DNA of 64,000 nucleotides from positions 3,045,501 through 3,109,500 of the forward strand of contig NZ_CP136187.1 in assembly GCF_033193315.1 (NCBI RefSeq). The letters are read 5' to 3'. Each line of letters opens with the position of its first letter. Positions within the stretch are counted from its first letter, which is position 1. The position numbers were made by a program, and so were the translations under genes. This document shows positions 6,718 to 14,529 of this stretch, one piece after another. The notes beneath the pieces were generated by a model. That model searched no databases. It had not been told where the DNA came from and was given only the letters and a program-made list of their open reading frames with translations. The stretch is from Agathobaculum sp. NTUH-O15-33 (GTDB lineage Bacteria; Bacillota; Clostridia; Oscillospirales; Butyricicoccaceae).

Positions 6718-9296
6718 AAATTCTGATCATCGGCGGCGTTGCCGCCGGCACAAAGACCGCCGCGAAGCTCAAACGCCTCGACCGCGGCGCCGAGGTAACG
6801 CTCATTACTAAAAGCCGCGATATTTCCTACGCCGGCTGCGGCCTGCCCTACTATGTGGGCGGCCTGATCGAAACGCGTGACGAGCTGATTGTCAACACCC
6901 CTGAAAAATACGCCGCGCTGACCGGCGTGACCGTGCGCACCGGGCGCGAGGCCGTCAAACTCGACGCGGAAGCGAAGACCGTGACCGCGAGCAACCTCGA
7001 TTCCGGCGAACAGGAGGTTTATGAATATGACCGGCTGGTCATCGCGGTAGGCGCTTCGCCCTCCGTTCCGCCGGTTGAGGGACTGCACCTCGGCGGCGTG
7101 TTTACCATGCGCACCCCGGACGACGCCGAAACCATGCGCACGTACATCGAAAAGCAAAATGTCAAGAAGGCTGTCGTGGTGGGCGGCGGTTTCATCGGCC
7201 TTGAGGTCGCGGAAAACCTGCACGCGCGCGGCGTTTCGGTCACTGTGATCGACTTTGCCTCCCAGATCATGCCGAACGTACTCGACCCCGAGCTGGCCGA
7301 CTGGGCCAAAAAGAAGCTGGCCGCCGCGGGCGTGCGCGTCATCACCTCCACCGCCGCGCAGGCGATCGAGGGCGAGGAGCGCGTTTCCGCCATCCGCACC
7401 AGCGCGGGCACGCTGGCCTGCGATTTGGTCGTGCTTTCCGCCGGTATCCGTCCGAACACCGGCTTCCTCGCCGATACCGGCCTTGCCATGGTCAAGGGCA
7501 CCATCGTGGTAGATGAGCAGATGCGCACCAACCTGCCCGACGTTTACGCCGCGGGCGATTGCGCCATGGTGAAAAACCGCCTGACCGGCGCGCCCCAGTG
7601 GTCGCCGATGGGCTCCACCGCCAACCTTTCCGGCCGTACGCTGGCCGAGGGGCTGATGGGCGCGGATAAGCGCTACCCCGGCGTGCTCGGCACGGGCGTT
7701 GCCAAGCTGCCCGGCCTGAGCTGCGGCCGCACCGGCCTGACCGAACGGCAGGCAAAGGACGCGGGCTTTGACCCGGTCTGCGCCGTGGCCGTGACGGATG
7801 ATAAGGCGCACTACTATCCCGGTGCCGCCTACTTTGTCACCAAGATTGTGGCGGACCGCGCGACGCGCCGTTTGCTGGGCGTGCAGGTGCTCGGCCCCGG
7901 CGCGGTCGACAAAATGGTCGATATCGCGGCAATGGGCCTGAATATGGGCGCAACGCTGGAAGACTTTGAAAACGCAGACTTCGCCTACGCGCCCCCCTTT
8001 TCCACCGCCATCCATCCGCTCGTGCAGGCGGTATACGTGCTGCTCAATAAGCTCGACGGCGCGCTTACCAGCATTACGCCGGCGGAATACCTTGCGGGCG
8101 CGGCGGAAGGCCGCCGCGTGCTCGACGTGGGCCTCGCCCCGTCCATCCGTGGCGCGCTGTACATCGACCTGCCTAAGGTCAACGGCCCGATCGAGGGCAT
8201 TGCGCAGGATGAAAAGCTGCTGCTCGTCTGCACCAAGGGCAAGCGCGCGTACTTCCTGCAAAACCGCCTCCGGCACTTTGGCTATACCGATACGCTGGTG
8301 CTGGAAGGCGGCGTGTTTGTGAGCGATGTCAAGCTCAAGAACGTCGCGGCCGCCGTCACCCCGGCGGAGGAAAAAGCGGTAAAGGCGCTCGGCTTCCTGC
8401 GGGATAAGACCACGCCGGACTGCTTCAACGGCCGTGTGATCACCCGCAACGGCAAGATCACGGCCGAGGAAAGCCGCGTGATCGCGGAAGCCGCCGAAAA
8501 GTTCGGCAGCGGCGAAGTGACCATGACCTCGCGCCTGACGCTTGAAATCCAAGGCGTGCCGTTTGACCATATCGAGCCCATGCGCGCCTTTTTGGCCGAA
8601 CGTGGGCTGGAGACCGGCGGCACGGGCTCCAAGGTGCGCCCGGTCGTTTCCTGCAAGGGCACGACCTGCCAGTACGGCCTGATCGATACCTTTGCCCTGT
8701 CCGAGGAGATCCACGAACGATTCTTCCACGGCTACAGCGATGTCAAGCTGCCGCATAAGTTCAAGATCGCGGTGGGCGGCTGCCCGAACAACTGCGTCAA
8801 GCCCGATCTGAACGATCTGGGCGTGATTGGCCAGCGTGTGCCCACGGTCGATTATGAGAAATGCCGCGGCTGTAAGCTGTGTCAGGTAGAAAACGGCTGC
8901 CCGATCAAGGTGACCCGAATGCAGGACGACAAGCTCGTGATCGATGAAGCCGCGTGCAACCATTGCGGCCGCTGCATCGCCATGTGTCCGTTCGGCGCGC
9001 TGGACGCGCAGATGGAGGGCTACCGCATCTATATCGGCGGACGCTGGGGCAAGAAGGTCGCGCAGGGCCGCCCGCTCGATAAGGTATTCACCGACAAGGA
9101 AGAAGTCATGAGCGTGATTGAAAAGTCCATTCTGCTGTTCCGCGAGCAGGGCGTCACCGGCGAACGCTTTGCCGATACCGTTTCCCGCCTTGGCTTTGAA
9201 AATGTACAGGAGCAGCTGCTGGCCAATGAGCTGCTGGCCCACAAGCAAGAAAACCTTTCCGCGCAAAAGCACTTGCAGGGTGGCGCGACCTGCTAA
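6714..9296 (+). CDS. Fusion flavoenzyme: CoA-disulfide-reductase-like, rhodanese, siroheme nitrite/sulfite reductase-like and ferredoxin domains
   Basis: Cytoplasmic redox protein of 860 residues with four modules. (1) Residues ~1-450: two-dinucleotide flavoprotein with FAD motif GGVAAG, the single active-site C42 in SYAGCGLPYY as in CoA-disulfide reductases and NADH peroxidase/oxidases, NAD motif VVVGGGFIGLE and second FAD motif VYAAGDCA. (2) ~460-545: rhodanese-like domain with loop CTKGKRA. (3) ~560-710: nitrite/sulfite reductase half-domain with cluster ligands CKGTTC and CPNNC. (4) ~715-770: two 4Fe-4S ferredoxin motifs (CRGCKLCQVENGC and CNHCGRCIAMC). A sulfur-reducing role (persulfide, polysulfide or sulfite) is inferred. 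The first cysteine pair is spaced C-x4-C, whereas I recall C-x5-C as usual. Translationally coupled to DUF134. Confidence 0.85.
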   Translation: MKILIIGGVAAGTKTAAKLKRLDRGAEVTLITKSRDISYAGCGLPYYVGGLIETRDELIVNTPEKYAALTGVTVRTGREAVKLDAEAKTVTASNLDSGEQEVYEYDRLVIAVGASPSVPPVEGLHLGGVFTMRTPDDAETMRTYIEKQNVKKAVVVGGGFIGLEVAENLHARGVSVTVIDFASQIMPNVLDPELADWAKKKLAAAGVRVITSTAAQAIEGEERVSAIRTSAGTLACDLVVLSAGIRPNTGFLADTGLAMVKGTIVVDEQMRTNLPDVYAAGDCAMVKNRLTGAPQWSPMGSTANLSGRTLAEGLMGADKRYPGVLGTGVAKLPGLSCGRTGLTERQAKDAGFDPVCAVAVTDDKAHYYPGAAYFVTKIVADRATRRLLGVQVLGPGAVDKMVDIAAMGLNMGATLEDFENADFAYAPPFSTAIHPLVQAVYVLLNKLDGALTSITPAEYLAGAAEGRRVLDVGLAPSIRGALYIDLPKVNGPIEGIAQDEKLLLVCTKGKRAYFLQNRLRHFGYTDTLVLEGGVFVSDVKLKNVAAAVTPAEEKAVKALGFLRDKTTPDCFNGRVITRNGKITAEESRVIAEAAEKFGSGEVTMTSRLTLEIQGVPFDHIEPMRAFLAERGLETGGTGSKVRPVVSCKGTTCQYGLIDTFALSEEIHERFFHGYSDVKLPHKFKIAVGGCPNNCVKPDLNDLGVIGQRVPTVDYEKCRGCKLCQVENGCPIKVTRMQDDKLVIDEAACNHCGRCIAMCPFGALDAQMEGYRIYIGGRWGKKVAQGRPLDKVFTDKEEVMSVIEKSILLFREQGVTGERFADTVSRLGFENVQEQLLANELLAHKQENLSAQKHLQGGATC

Positions 9297-9308
9297 TCCA
9301 AGTCATGA

Positions 9309-9327
9309 CCACCCCAAAGCGGGGTGG
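9309..9327. repeat. Right-end subterminal hairpin of the IS200-type element
   Basis: Perfect 7-bp stem CCACCCC/GGGGTGG around AAAGC, beside TCATGAC. It resembles the hairpin at the other IS end (CCACCCGC/GCGGGCGG), as expected for single-stranded transposition by a Y1 HUH transposase. Confidence 0.65.
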
Positions 9328-9351
9328 CATGAACAAGCCCTATAAGGGCAT

Positions 9352-9384
9352 AAAAAAAGCCAGCGCCTAAAAGACGCTGGCTTT
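9352..9384. terminator. Bidirectional terminator between flavoenzyme and tnpA
   Basis: Stem AGCCAGCG/CGCTGGCT with a nine-base loop, A7 on one flank and TTT on the other. It can end the minus-strand tnpA transcript (U7 run) and, more weakly, the plus-strand flavoenzyme transcript. Confidence 0.7.
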
Positions 9385-9411
9385 CACTTCGTTCAAGCCC
9401 TGATGGTAAGA

Positions 9412-9843
9412 CTACTTACTACCCTTGAAAGGGTCAACATATTCTTTCTTACTTAAGCTATCTTCGATTTGATCCTGCTTATCTTGCTCCCTGATATATT
9501 TTTGAATCGTGGCCGTATTGATTCCTACCGTGCTCACATAATATCCAGTCGCCCAGAAATTACGACTGCCGAATTTATATTTTAAATTCCCATGCCGCTC
9601 GAATATCATCATCGCACTTTTCCCTTTTAAATATCCCATAAACTGCGAGATACTGTATTTCGGCGGCACGCTTACGAGTAAATGAATATGGTCAGGCATC
9701 ATATGCCCTTCGATGATTTCCACACCCTTCCACTTGCACAAATCCTTTATAATTTGCTGTATATCTTTTCGCAGCTGCTTATAGATTATTTTCCTTCGAT
9801 ATTTCGGTGTGAATACGATGTGATACTTGCATACCCATTTAGG
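9412..9843 (-). pseudogene. tnpA: IS200-type transposase tnpA, 3' part (interrupted)
   Basis: Encodes all but the first nine residues of a Y1 HUH transposase: KWVCKYHIVFTPKYRRKI, then the metal-binding HUH motif in MPDHIHLLVS and the catalytic tyrosine region ATGYYVSTVG. The frame has no start codon; immediately upstream is a TGA supplied by the inserted element. The missing start (MANSLAHTK) is found 6.25 kb away at the other junction. Precise excision of the intervening element would restore a full ORF of about 150 codons, so this is an interrupted rather than a decayed gene. Confidence 0.9.
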
Positions 9844-9844
9844 T

Positions 9845-9864
9845 CAGTTAACAAGGAACTACAC
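9845..9864. repeat. Left terminal inverted repeat of the mobilizable element
   Basis: Begins CAGTTAACAAGG and ends ACTACAC. It pairs with the right-end copy with two mismatches; the probable recombinase binding arm lies three to four bases inside the junction. Confidence 0.85.
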
Positions 9865-9977
9865 GCAGACCGTGAAACGGGCTGCTGACAACAAACGGTG
9901 GTATGCCCCCGATAAGGGGCATACCGCTTGTTTGTTGTGGGGGAATCCAAAGGGGGCAGCGCCCCTTTTGGCACACG

Positions 9978-10007
9978 ACCTTGCTTGCAAGGTGTAGTGT
10001 GTTATAC
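9978..10007 (+). other. Candidate MobV-type origin of transfer (oriT) with nic site
   Basis: A hairpin with arms ACCTTGC/GCAAGGT is followed directly by GTAGTGTG|TTATAC. From memory, this matches the pMV158/MobM oriT arrangement, where a hairpin precedes TAGTGTG/TTATAC and the relaxase nicks between G and T; the nick would fall after 10001. The MobV relaxase encoded 3.3 kb downstream in the same element fits. Confidence 0.75.
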
Positions 10008-10137
10008 GCTCTGTCGGCGTTGCCGCTTCGAGTGTCGTTGCCGCCGGGGACGGCAAGGACACTTGAAACGGCAGGAACACGGGCGGGGCTGGATAGCTGC
10101 AAACTCCGCCCGTGTTCGTCAGCAGACAGAGCGTATA
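10003..10137. repeat. Nested inverted repeats downstream of oriT
   Basis: An outer 13-bp perfect inverted repeat (TATACGCTCTGTC at 10003, its complement ending 10137) encloses an imperfect ~23-bp pair around 10019-10072 and a CACGGGCGG/CCGCCCGTG hairpin around 10077-10114. No coding frame here has a credible start or composition. A structured transfer region or an RNA are the two readings. Confidence 0.6.
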
Positions 10138-10167
10138 TGGAACTCCCGTCTATCGTCCACCGTCCGA

Positions 10168-10200
10168 ACTTCGGGCCAAGTTGGCCCGAAGCCGTGGCCA
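10168..10200 (+). repeat. Direct repeat copy 1 containing palindrome CTTCGGGCCAAG/TTGGCCCGAAG
   Basis: A 33-bp sequence matched 29 of 33 by a second copy at 12622-12654 near the mobilization genes. This copy is a near-complete palindrome. Possible binding site for an element-encoded protein. Confidence 0.6.
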
Positions 10201-10305
10201 CACTCCCCCAAAATAGCAGGACAGAGGGCAACCGTCAAGGCTGAAATGAACAGGCTTACGCCCGGCCTTGACCGTCGCCGCCTGTCCCGCTGAATGGGTA
10301 GACAA

Positions 10306-10410
10306 GGCGGGCAATCCCAACTGTGCTTGCCCGCCGCCAAAACTATTTTGGGGCTATTCGTTCTCTCAAAATTGGAATGGGCGGGAAAGCCATTTTAGGG
10401 CTTTCCCGCC
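10306..10410. repeat. Two strong hairpins in the noncoding left part of the element
   Basis: First stem GGCGGGCA/TTGCCCGCC (10306-10335), second a perfect 12-bp stem GGCGGGAAAGCC with complement around ATTTTAG (10380-10410). There are no U runs, so they are not typical terminators. Between 9865 and 10584 I see only such structure and the oriT, no gene. Confidence 0.55.
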
Positions 10411-10584
10411 TTGATTACCTAGTAGCAAAGGCTGTCGAGGCTGTCAACGGCGGCGCTGTAAGCGCCGTTCATCTTGACCGTTGACTGGCTCGGCTGGCTA
10501 TGCTATCTCCCCAGCTATGCAAGTACGCCTTTATCCAAAAAGGCGAACTGAAAACAGTTACCACAATTTTATCAATCGCCTATT

Positions 10585-11019
10585 TTATAAATTTCTTTTC
10601 ATCGGAATATATCTAATTCCGTTTGAAGTTTGTTCTTTATCTGTATCTATAAAACCCAGTTTGTGATAAACGGGAACTGCATACGGTGACGAATTTACTG
10701 TAATGACATCGGCAGGACACTCTTTCAAAAAGTGCTCAAAGAGTGTTCTCCCAATGCCCCTTTTGTGATAAGCTCCTTTTACAAAAAACAATGCGATGTG
10801 CTTCCCATTATTGCAAGTGGCAAGCACCCCCGCCAATTTATCCTCATCAAAAGCCCCATATACTTGCAGTGTACTTATCCACTCTGGCTCATGAATACTT
10901 TTGTAAAACTCTTTAGCTCCTTGTTCGCTATAATCGGGAGCCACATATTCCCCAAATATTTCCCATACCAACGCCAATGCCATTTCAATTTCATTATCCA
11001 CTATTTTGCGAACTTTCAT
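10585..11019 (-). CDS. GNAT-family N-acetyltransferase (element cargo)
   Basis: About 144 residues starting MKVRKIVDNEIEM. Acetyl-CoA-dependent acyl transfer is expected from the fold: beta-strand 4 region HIALFFVKGAYHKRGIGRTLFEHF carries the pyrophosphate-binding motif (Q/R-x-x-G-x-G as KRGIGR), followed by NSSPYAVPVYHKLGF, a typical GNAT C-terminal motif. I chose the second of two close ATGs because AGGAGG lies 7 bases before it and only 1 base before the first. Substrate unknown; such genes often serve as accessory cargo or drug-modifying enzymes, but nothing here identifies an antibiotic. Confidence 0.8.
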   Translation of the reverse strand: MKVRKIVDNEIEMALALVWEIFGEYVAPDYSEQGAKEFYKSIHEPEWISTLQVYGAFDEDKLAGVLATCNNGKHIALFFVKGAYHKRGIGRTLFEHFLKECPADVITVNSSPYAVPVYHKLGFIDTDKEQTSNGIRYIPMKRNL

Positions 11020-11087
11020 TTTCATGCCTCCTATCCTCAGGCAAAGCACTTATGCCCAATACGCCTTTTCCGCCTAAGGCGTACTTG

Positions 11088-11891
11088 TTATTTTCTTTTA
11101 CCCCGTTGCGGCACATAGCTTTTTGCCAGTTCGGATTTTTGGATAATCCGTGTCAGCCATTGTTTTTCTTCCTCTGTCAGCTTGTTGTAGCGTAGCTTTG
11201 TCTGCTTACAAAATACCATCAACAGTTGTTCCGCCCGGCTGCCCTTGAAATTCGCCACTTCCTCCAAGTCCCGCTTGAGTTCATCCACAATGGTATTCTC
11301 CGGGGCGCTGTCGCTCCTGCCCCTGTGGGCTTGCCGTATGTCCTCCATGATAGCGTCAATATCGTAATGTACCCGGCTGCTGAAATAGTCGCCCTCCCGC
11401 ACATGGGCGGCTTGCAGCACACCGGCGGTTTTGTCATGCTCTCCCGGCTGGTACTTCTCCATGATTTCAGCCCTCGCCACGTCTACCCAAGCGTTTAGGT
11501 TCTGTATCTGTGTGGCGGCGATACCCTCCACATAAATCTGTATATCGGCCAGCAGCTTCACAAAATCCGGGTGTACCGCCAATTCACAAAGCAGGGCGGT
11601 GTCGATACACCCGCTTTTCAGCAGGTCTATCATTTCGTCACTCAAACGCAGGTCTGCAAGATCGGCGTTTGAGTGATTTTTCATTTCGGTCAACCCCAAC
11701 AGATAATCGGCGGTCACGCCGTAAAACTTCGCCAGCTTGATAAGGGCATAGTGGCTGATGTCCTTAAAATCGTCCGCTTCATAACTGCCCAGCGCAGACT
11801 TTGAGAGGTGTGTTTGCTCTGCAAGCTGTTCCAGCGTCAGGCCGCGCTCCACACGTAGGTCTTTTAGGCGTTCCTGTATTGTCAAAGCCAT
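11088..11891 (-). CDS. XRE-family transcriptional regulator with large C-terminal region
   Basis: 267 residues. Residues ~5-60 form a Cro/CI helix-turn-helix (IQERLKDLRVERGLTLEQLA, then LSKSALGSYEADD), and YALIKLAKFYGVTADYLLGL is the usual end of this fold. The remaining ~200 residues are helical and charged, with no domain I can name. The reading direction is opposite to the mobilization and recombinase genes, so it may control element maintenance or excision. Start chosen at MALTIQERL after AGGAGGGG. Confidence 0.82.
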   Translation of the reverse strand: MALTIQERLKDLRVERGLTLEQLAEQTHLSKSALGSYEADDFKDISHYALIKLAKFYGVTADYLLGLTEMKNHSNADLADLRLSDEMIDLLKSGCIDTALLCELAVHPDFVKLLADIQIYVEGIAATQIQNLNAWVDVARAEIMEKYQPGEHDKTAGVLQAAHVREGDYFSSRVHYDIDAIMEDIRQAHRGRSDSAPENTIVDELKRDLEEVANFKGSRAEQLLMVFCKQTKLRYNKLTEEEKQWLTRIIQKSELAKSYVPQRGKRK

Positions 11892-11967
11892 GCTATCCCC
11901 TCCTAGCTAACTCAATAATGAATAAGAAATTGAAAGTGTGCCTTATCAATAAAAGACCGTATTTTTA

Positions 11968-12387
11968 TTACGTTTCGTTCGTGCTGCCGATTTCAAGCAA
12001 GTTGCCTTCTGGATCGGCAACATAAAAGTTGCGGATGCCGAAAGGATAAGTGATGGGTTCTCCTGTGGGAAATCGTAAGCCCAACTTCGATAATCGCTCA
12101 TATTCCGTATCCACATCGGCAAAGCTGGGCAACCAGAGAGCAATTTCAAACGTCTGATTGATTCCCTTTGGAGGAATGTAGCCTTCCCCGATTGCCTTTA
12201 CAAACTCTTTTCTGCTGTACATGAACAGGGACAGTGCGCCACTAGCTGTCTCAAATTCTGCAAAATCTCCACCGTTCCACTTCGTATGAAAACCCAAAGT
12301 ATCTCTGTAGAACCGAACCATATTGTCCATGTCGCCTACTAACAGGCTCGCTCCTACCCGTACATCTCGTCCGTTCAATATCACCAT
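11968..12387 (-). CDS. VOC-superfamily (glyoxalase/bleomycin-resistance-like) protein
   Basis: 139 residues in two beta-alpha-beta-beta-beta repeats typical of the vicinal oxygen chelate fold: GASLLVGDMDNMVRFYRDTLGF opens the first half and DVDTEYERLSKLGLRFPTGE the second, ending FYVADPEGNLLEIGS with the conserved metal-ligand glutamate. Members act as glyoxalases, dioxygenases or drug-binding resistance proteins. The exact activity is not predictable. It appears to be cargo of the mobilizable element. Confidence 0.8.
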   Translation of the reverse strand: MVILNGRDVRVGASLLVGDMDNMVRFYRDTLGFHTKWNGGDFAEFETASGALSLFMYSRKEFVKAIGEGYIPPKGINQTFEIALWLPSFADVDTEYERLSKLGLRFPTGEPITYPFGIRNFYVADPEGNLLEIGSTNET

Positions 12388-12596
12388 CTCCTCATTTATC
12401 GTTCTGTATTTTTATTTTACCATATTTCCGAGAGTGTGGAAATAGTGCGTTTTCCAGCGGGATTTCCAACCTCTTGGATATACGGGACGGGCGGTCAAAA
12501 AAGTGTAGACTTGTGTTAGTTCATCGATGGACAAGCACAAGTGAATGACCGTCCGAAAGAGATACCACCGGCAGGGGAAGTACCGCTATGACGCCG

Positions 12597-12619
12597 CTTC
12601 TGGACAAAATGTCCAGAAG
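12597..12619. repeat. Perfect 10-bp palindrome upstream of the mobilization genes
   Basis: CTTCTGGACA/TGTCCAGAAG around AAA. It lies three bases before copy 2 of the 33-bp direct repeat. It sits in the 351-bp gap between divergent cargo and mobilization genes, so an operator or relaxasome accessory site is plausible. Confidence 0.55.
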
Positions 12620-12621
12620 TC

Positions 12622-12654
12622 ACTTCGGGCCAAGTTGTCCCGAAACTGCGGCCA
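12622..12654 (+). repeat. Direct repeat copy 2
   Basis: Shares 29 of 33 positions with the copy at 10168-10200; its internal palindrome carries a G-to-T change. The rest of the 12388-12738 gap contains no gene that I can support. Confidence 0.6.
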
Positions 12655-12738
12655 GCGTACCAACGCCGGGACACGCCGCCGGGAGGGGGCAGGAACGGCT
12701 TTCGGGAAAACGGCAATAAAGCGAAAACGGAGGACTGC

Positions 12739-13140
12739 ATGAGAGAGAAACTACAACCAATCGAACGCGGGCCGGGCGGCTCCCTGCCCCGCATGACGGC
12801 GGCGCAGAGGAAGCGGGCTAACGCGCTCATACGGAATACCTGCTGTAACTATGAGAACGGCAACTGCCTGTTGCTGGACGATGGGGACACCTGCACCTGC
12901 CCGCAGACAATTTCTTATTCCGTCTGCTGTACCTGGTTCCGGCGGGCTGTGCTGCCACTGGACAAGGCGCTGGAAGCGGAGATTTTTCGTTCCGGCAGCG
13001 TGAAGCGGTGCGCAGAGTGCGGGACAGCTTTCGTCCCCGGCTCCAACCGGGCGAAATACTGTGAAGCCTGTGCCGCAAGGGTACATCGACGGCAGAAGAA
13101 CGCCAGTGACAGAAAACGGCGGGGCAATACGGACAAATAG
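12739..13140 (+). CDS. Cysteine-rich VLP-domain protein
   Basis: 133 residues with ten or more cysteines in two groups: CCNYENGNCLLLDDGDTCTCPQ with SVCCTWF nearby, and a C-terminal zinc-ribbon-like CAECGTAF...KYCEAC. The segment around FRRAVLPLD is the feature after which this family (Cys_rich_VLP) is named. Members accompany MobV relaxases in clostridial mobilizable elements. The function is unknown; zinc binding and a DNA-transfer role are inferences from cysteine pattern and neighbourhood. Start ATG follows CGGAGG. Confidence 0.8.
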   Translation: MREKLQPIERGPGGSLPRMTAAQRKRANALIRNTCCNYENGNCLLLDDGDTCTCPQTISYSVCCTWFRRAVLPLDKALEAEIFRSGSVKRCAECGTAFVPGSNRAKYCEACAARVHRRQKNASDRKRRGNTDK

Positions 13141-13260
13141 GGCCTTGGAAAGTCCCATTCCACAAGGCTTTGCGGGTAGTATTCGAGGGCAGGCGGTATT
13201 GTTTACCGCCTACCCCCGAAAATCTGCTTCTAACCGTCCGCGGGAGGGAGGATTGATAGA

Positions 13261-14211
13261 TTGCCGCAATACACGATTTTAAGGTTTGAGAAGCACAAGG
13301 GCAATCCGGCAAGGCCGCTGGAAGCCCATCACGAAAGACAGAAAGAAAAGTACGCCAGCAACCCCGACATTGACATGGCAAAGAGCAAATACAATTTCCA
13401 TATCGTCAAGCCGGAGGGCCGCTATTATCACTTTATCCAGAGCCGCATTGAACAGGCCGGGTGCAGGACAAGAAAAGACAGTACCCGGTTTGTCGATACG
13501 CTCATCACCGCCAGCCCGGAGTTTTTCAAGGGAAAGACACGGGAGCAGACGGAAGCGTTTTTCCAGCGGGCGGCTGATTTCCTTATCCAGCGGGTAGGCC
13601 GGGAGAATATAGTGTCGGCAGTGGTCCACATGGACGAGAAAACGCCCCACCTGCATTTGACTTTCGTTCCGCTGACTGAGGACAACCGCCTGTGCGCCAA
13701 AGAGATTTTAGGAAACCGGGCCAGCCTTTCCAAATGGCAGGACGATTTTCACGCCCACATGGTTAAGGCGTTCCCGGACTTGGAGCGCGGGGAGAGCGCC
13801 AGCAAGACAGGACGGAAGCATATCCCCACACGGCTATTCAAACAGGCCGTGTCACTCTCGAAACAGGCGGCGGCCATTGAAAAGGCGTTAGACGGTATCG
13901 GCCCGCTGAACGCCGGGAAGAAAAAAGAGGAAGCCCTCGCCCTGCTGAAAAAATGGTTCCCTCAGATGGAGGACTTCTCCGGCCAGCTCAAAAAGTACAA
14001 GGTCACAATCAATGACCTGCTGGAAGAAAACAGGAAGCTGGAAGCGCGGGCAAAGGCCAGCGAAAAGGGCAAGCTGAAAGACACCATGGAGCGGGCGAAG
14101 CTGGAAAGCGACTTGCACAATATCCAGCGGCTTCTTGACCGTGTTCCCCCGGAAGTGCTGGAACAGGTGCGCCGGGAGCAGAGAGGGCCAGCCCATAACA
14201 AGGAACTTTGA
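13261..14211 (+). CDS. MobV-family relaxase (plasmid recombination/mobilization protein)
   Basis: DNA-nicking relaxase of 316 residues that would cut at oriT and pilot the strand during transfer. The N-terminus has the family block HHERQKEKYASNPDID (about 23-38) and the metal-binding motif VVHMDEKTPHLHL (H123, H130, H132). The C-terminal ~100 residues are charged and coiled-coil-like. The start is a TTG after GGGAGGGAGG. It precedes tnpW by 43 bases. The short C-terminal region is compatible with Tn4451 TnpZ-like proteins. Confidence 0.9.
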   Translation: MPQYTILRFEKHKGNPARPLEAHHERQKEKYASNPDIDMAKSKYNFHIVKPEGRYYHFIQSRIEQAGCRTRKDSTRFVDTLITASPEFFKGKTREQTEAFFQRAADFLIQRVGRENIVSAVVHMDEKTPHLHLTFVPLTEDNRLCAKEILGNRASLSKWQDDFHAHMVKAFPDLERGESASKTGRKHIPTRLFKQAVSLSKQAAAIEKALDGIGPLNAGKKKEEALALLKKWFPQMEDFSGQLKKYKVTINDLLEENRKLEARAKASEKGKLKDTMERAKLESDLHNIQRLLDRVPPEVLEQVRREQRGPAHNKEL

Positions 14212-14254
14212 GTAACTATGCACATTGAAAATTTCATATCAAACAGGAGGGCCT

Positions 14255-14443
14255 ATGGAGCAAAGCTATCATAAAAAAACCGAAGTTGTTACCTTTCAAG
14301 GGAAAGAAATCACGGTGGAAAATCTGACGCCGGTTTTCACGCCGGAACAGGAAGCGGCGAAGCGCCGGGAGCTGGAACAACAGCTCTATGACGTGTTCCG
14401 CAAATACGCCGACAAACGGCAGGCGGAGGAAGCCGGGAAGTAG
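14255..14443 (+). CDS. tnpW: Transposon-encoded small protein TnpW
   Basis: 62 residues, MEQSYHKKTEVVTFQGKEIT onward, with an acidic/basic helical tail (AAKRRELEQQLYDVFRKYAD). It sits between relaxase and recombinase as in Tn4451-type elements, where a small TnpW-like protein of unknown function is found. The ATG follows CAGGAGG. A role in recombination or excision control is possible but unproven. Confidence 0.75.
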   Translation: MEQSYHKKTEVVTFQGKEITVENLTPVFTPEQEAAKRRELEQQLYDVFRKYADKRQAEEAGK

Positions 14444-14529
14444 ATTCCACAACATTGATTTTCGGGGCTGCTGGCGGTATAATAGAACTGTCAGCAGCTC
14501 CGTTTCTTTTTTAAGAAAAGGAGCGACTT

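Noticed and set aside
6486..9272. A 928-codon open frame on the minus strand opposite the flavoenzyme gene
   Set aside because: It is a shadow of codon bias in a GC-rich gene; it has no recognisable domain, no ribosome site, and the plus-strand frame has clear catalytic motifs.
9928..10293. Overlapping 110-120-codon frames in the left arm of the mobilizable element
   Set aside because: They cross the oriT and hairpins in several frames, lack ribosome sites and show no domain; the structure is noncoding.
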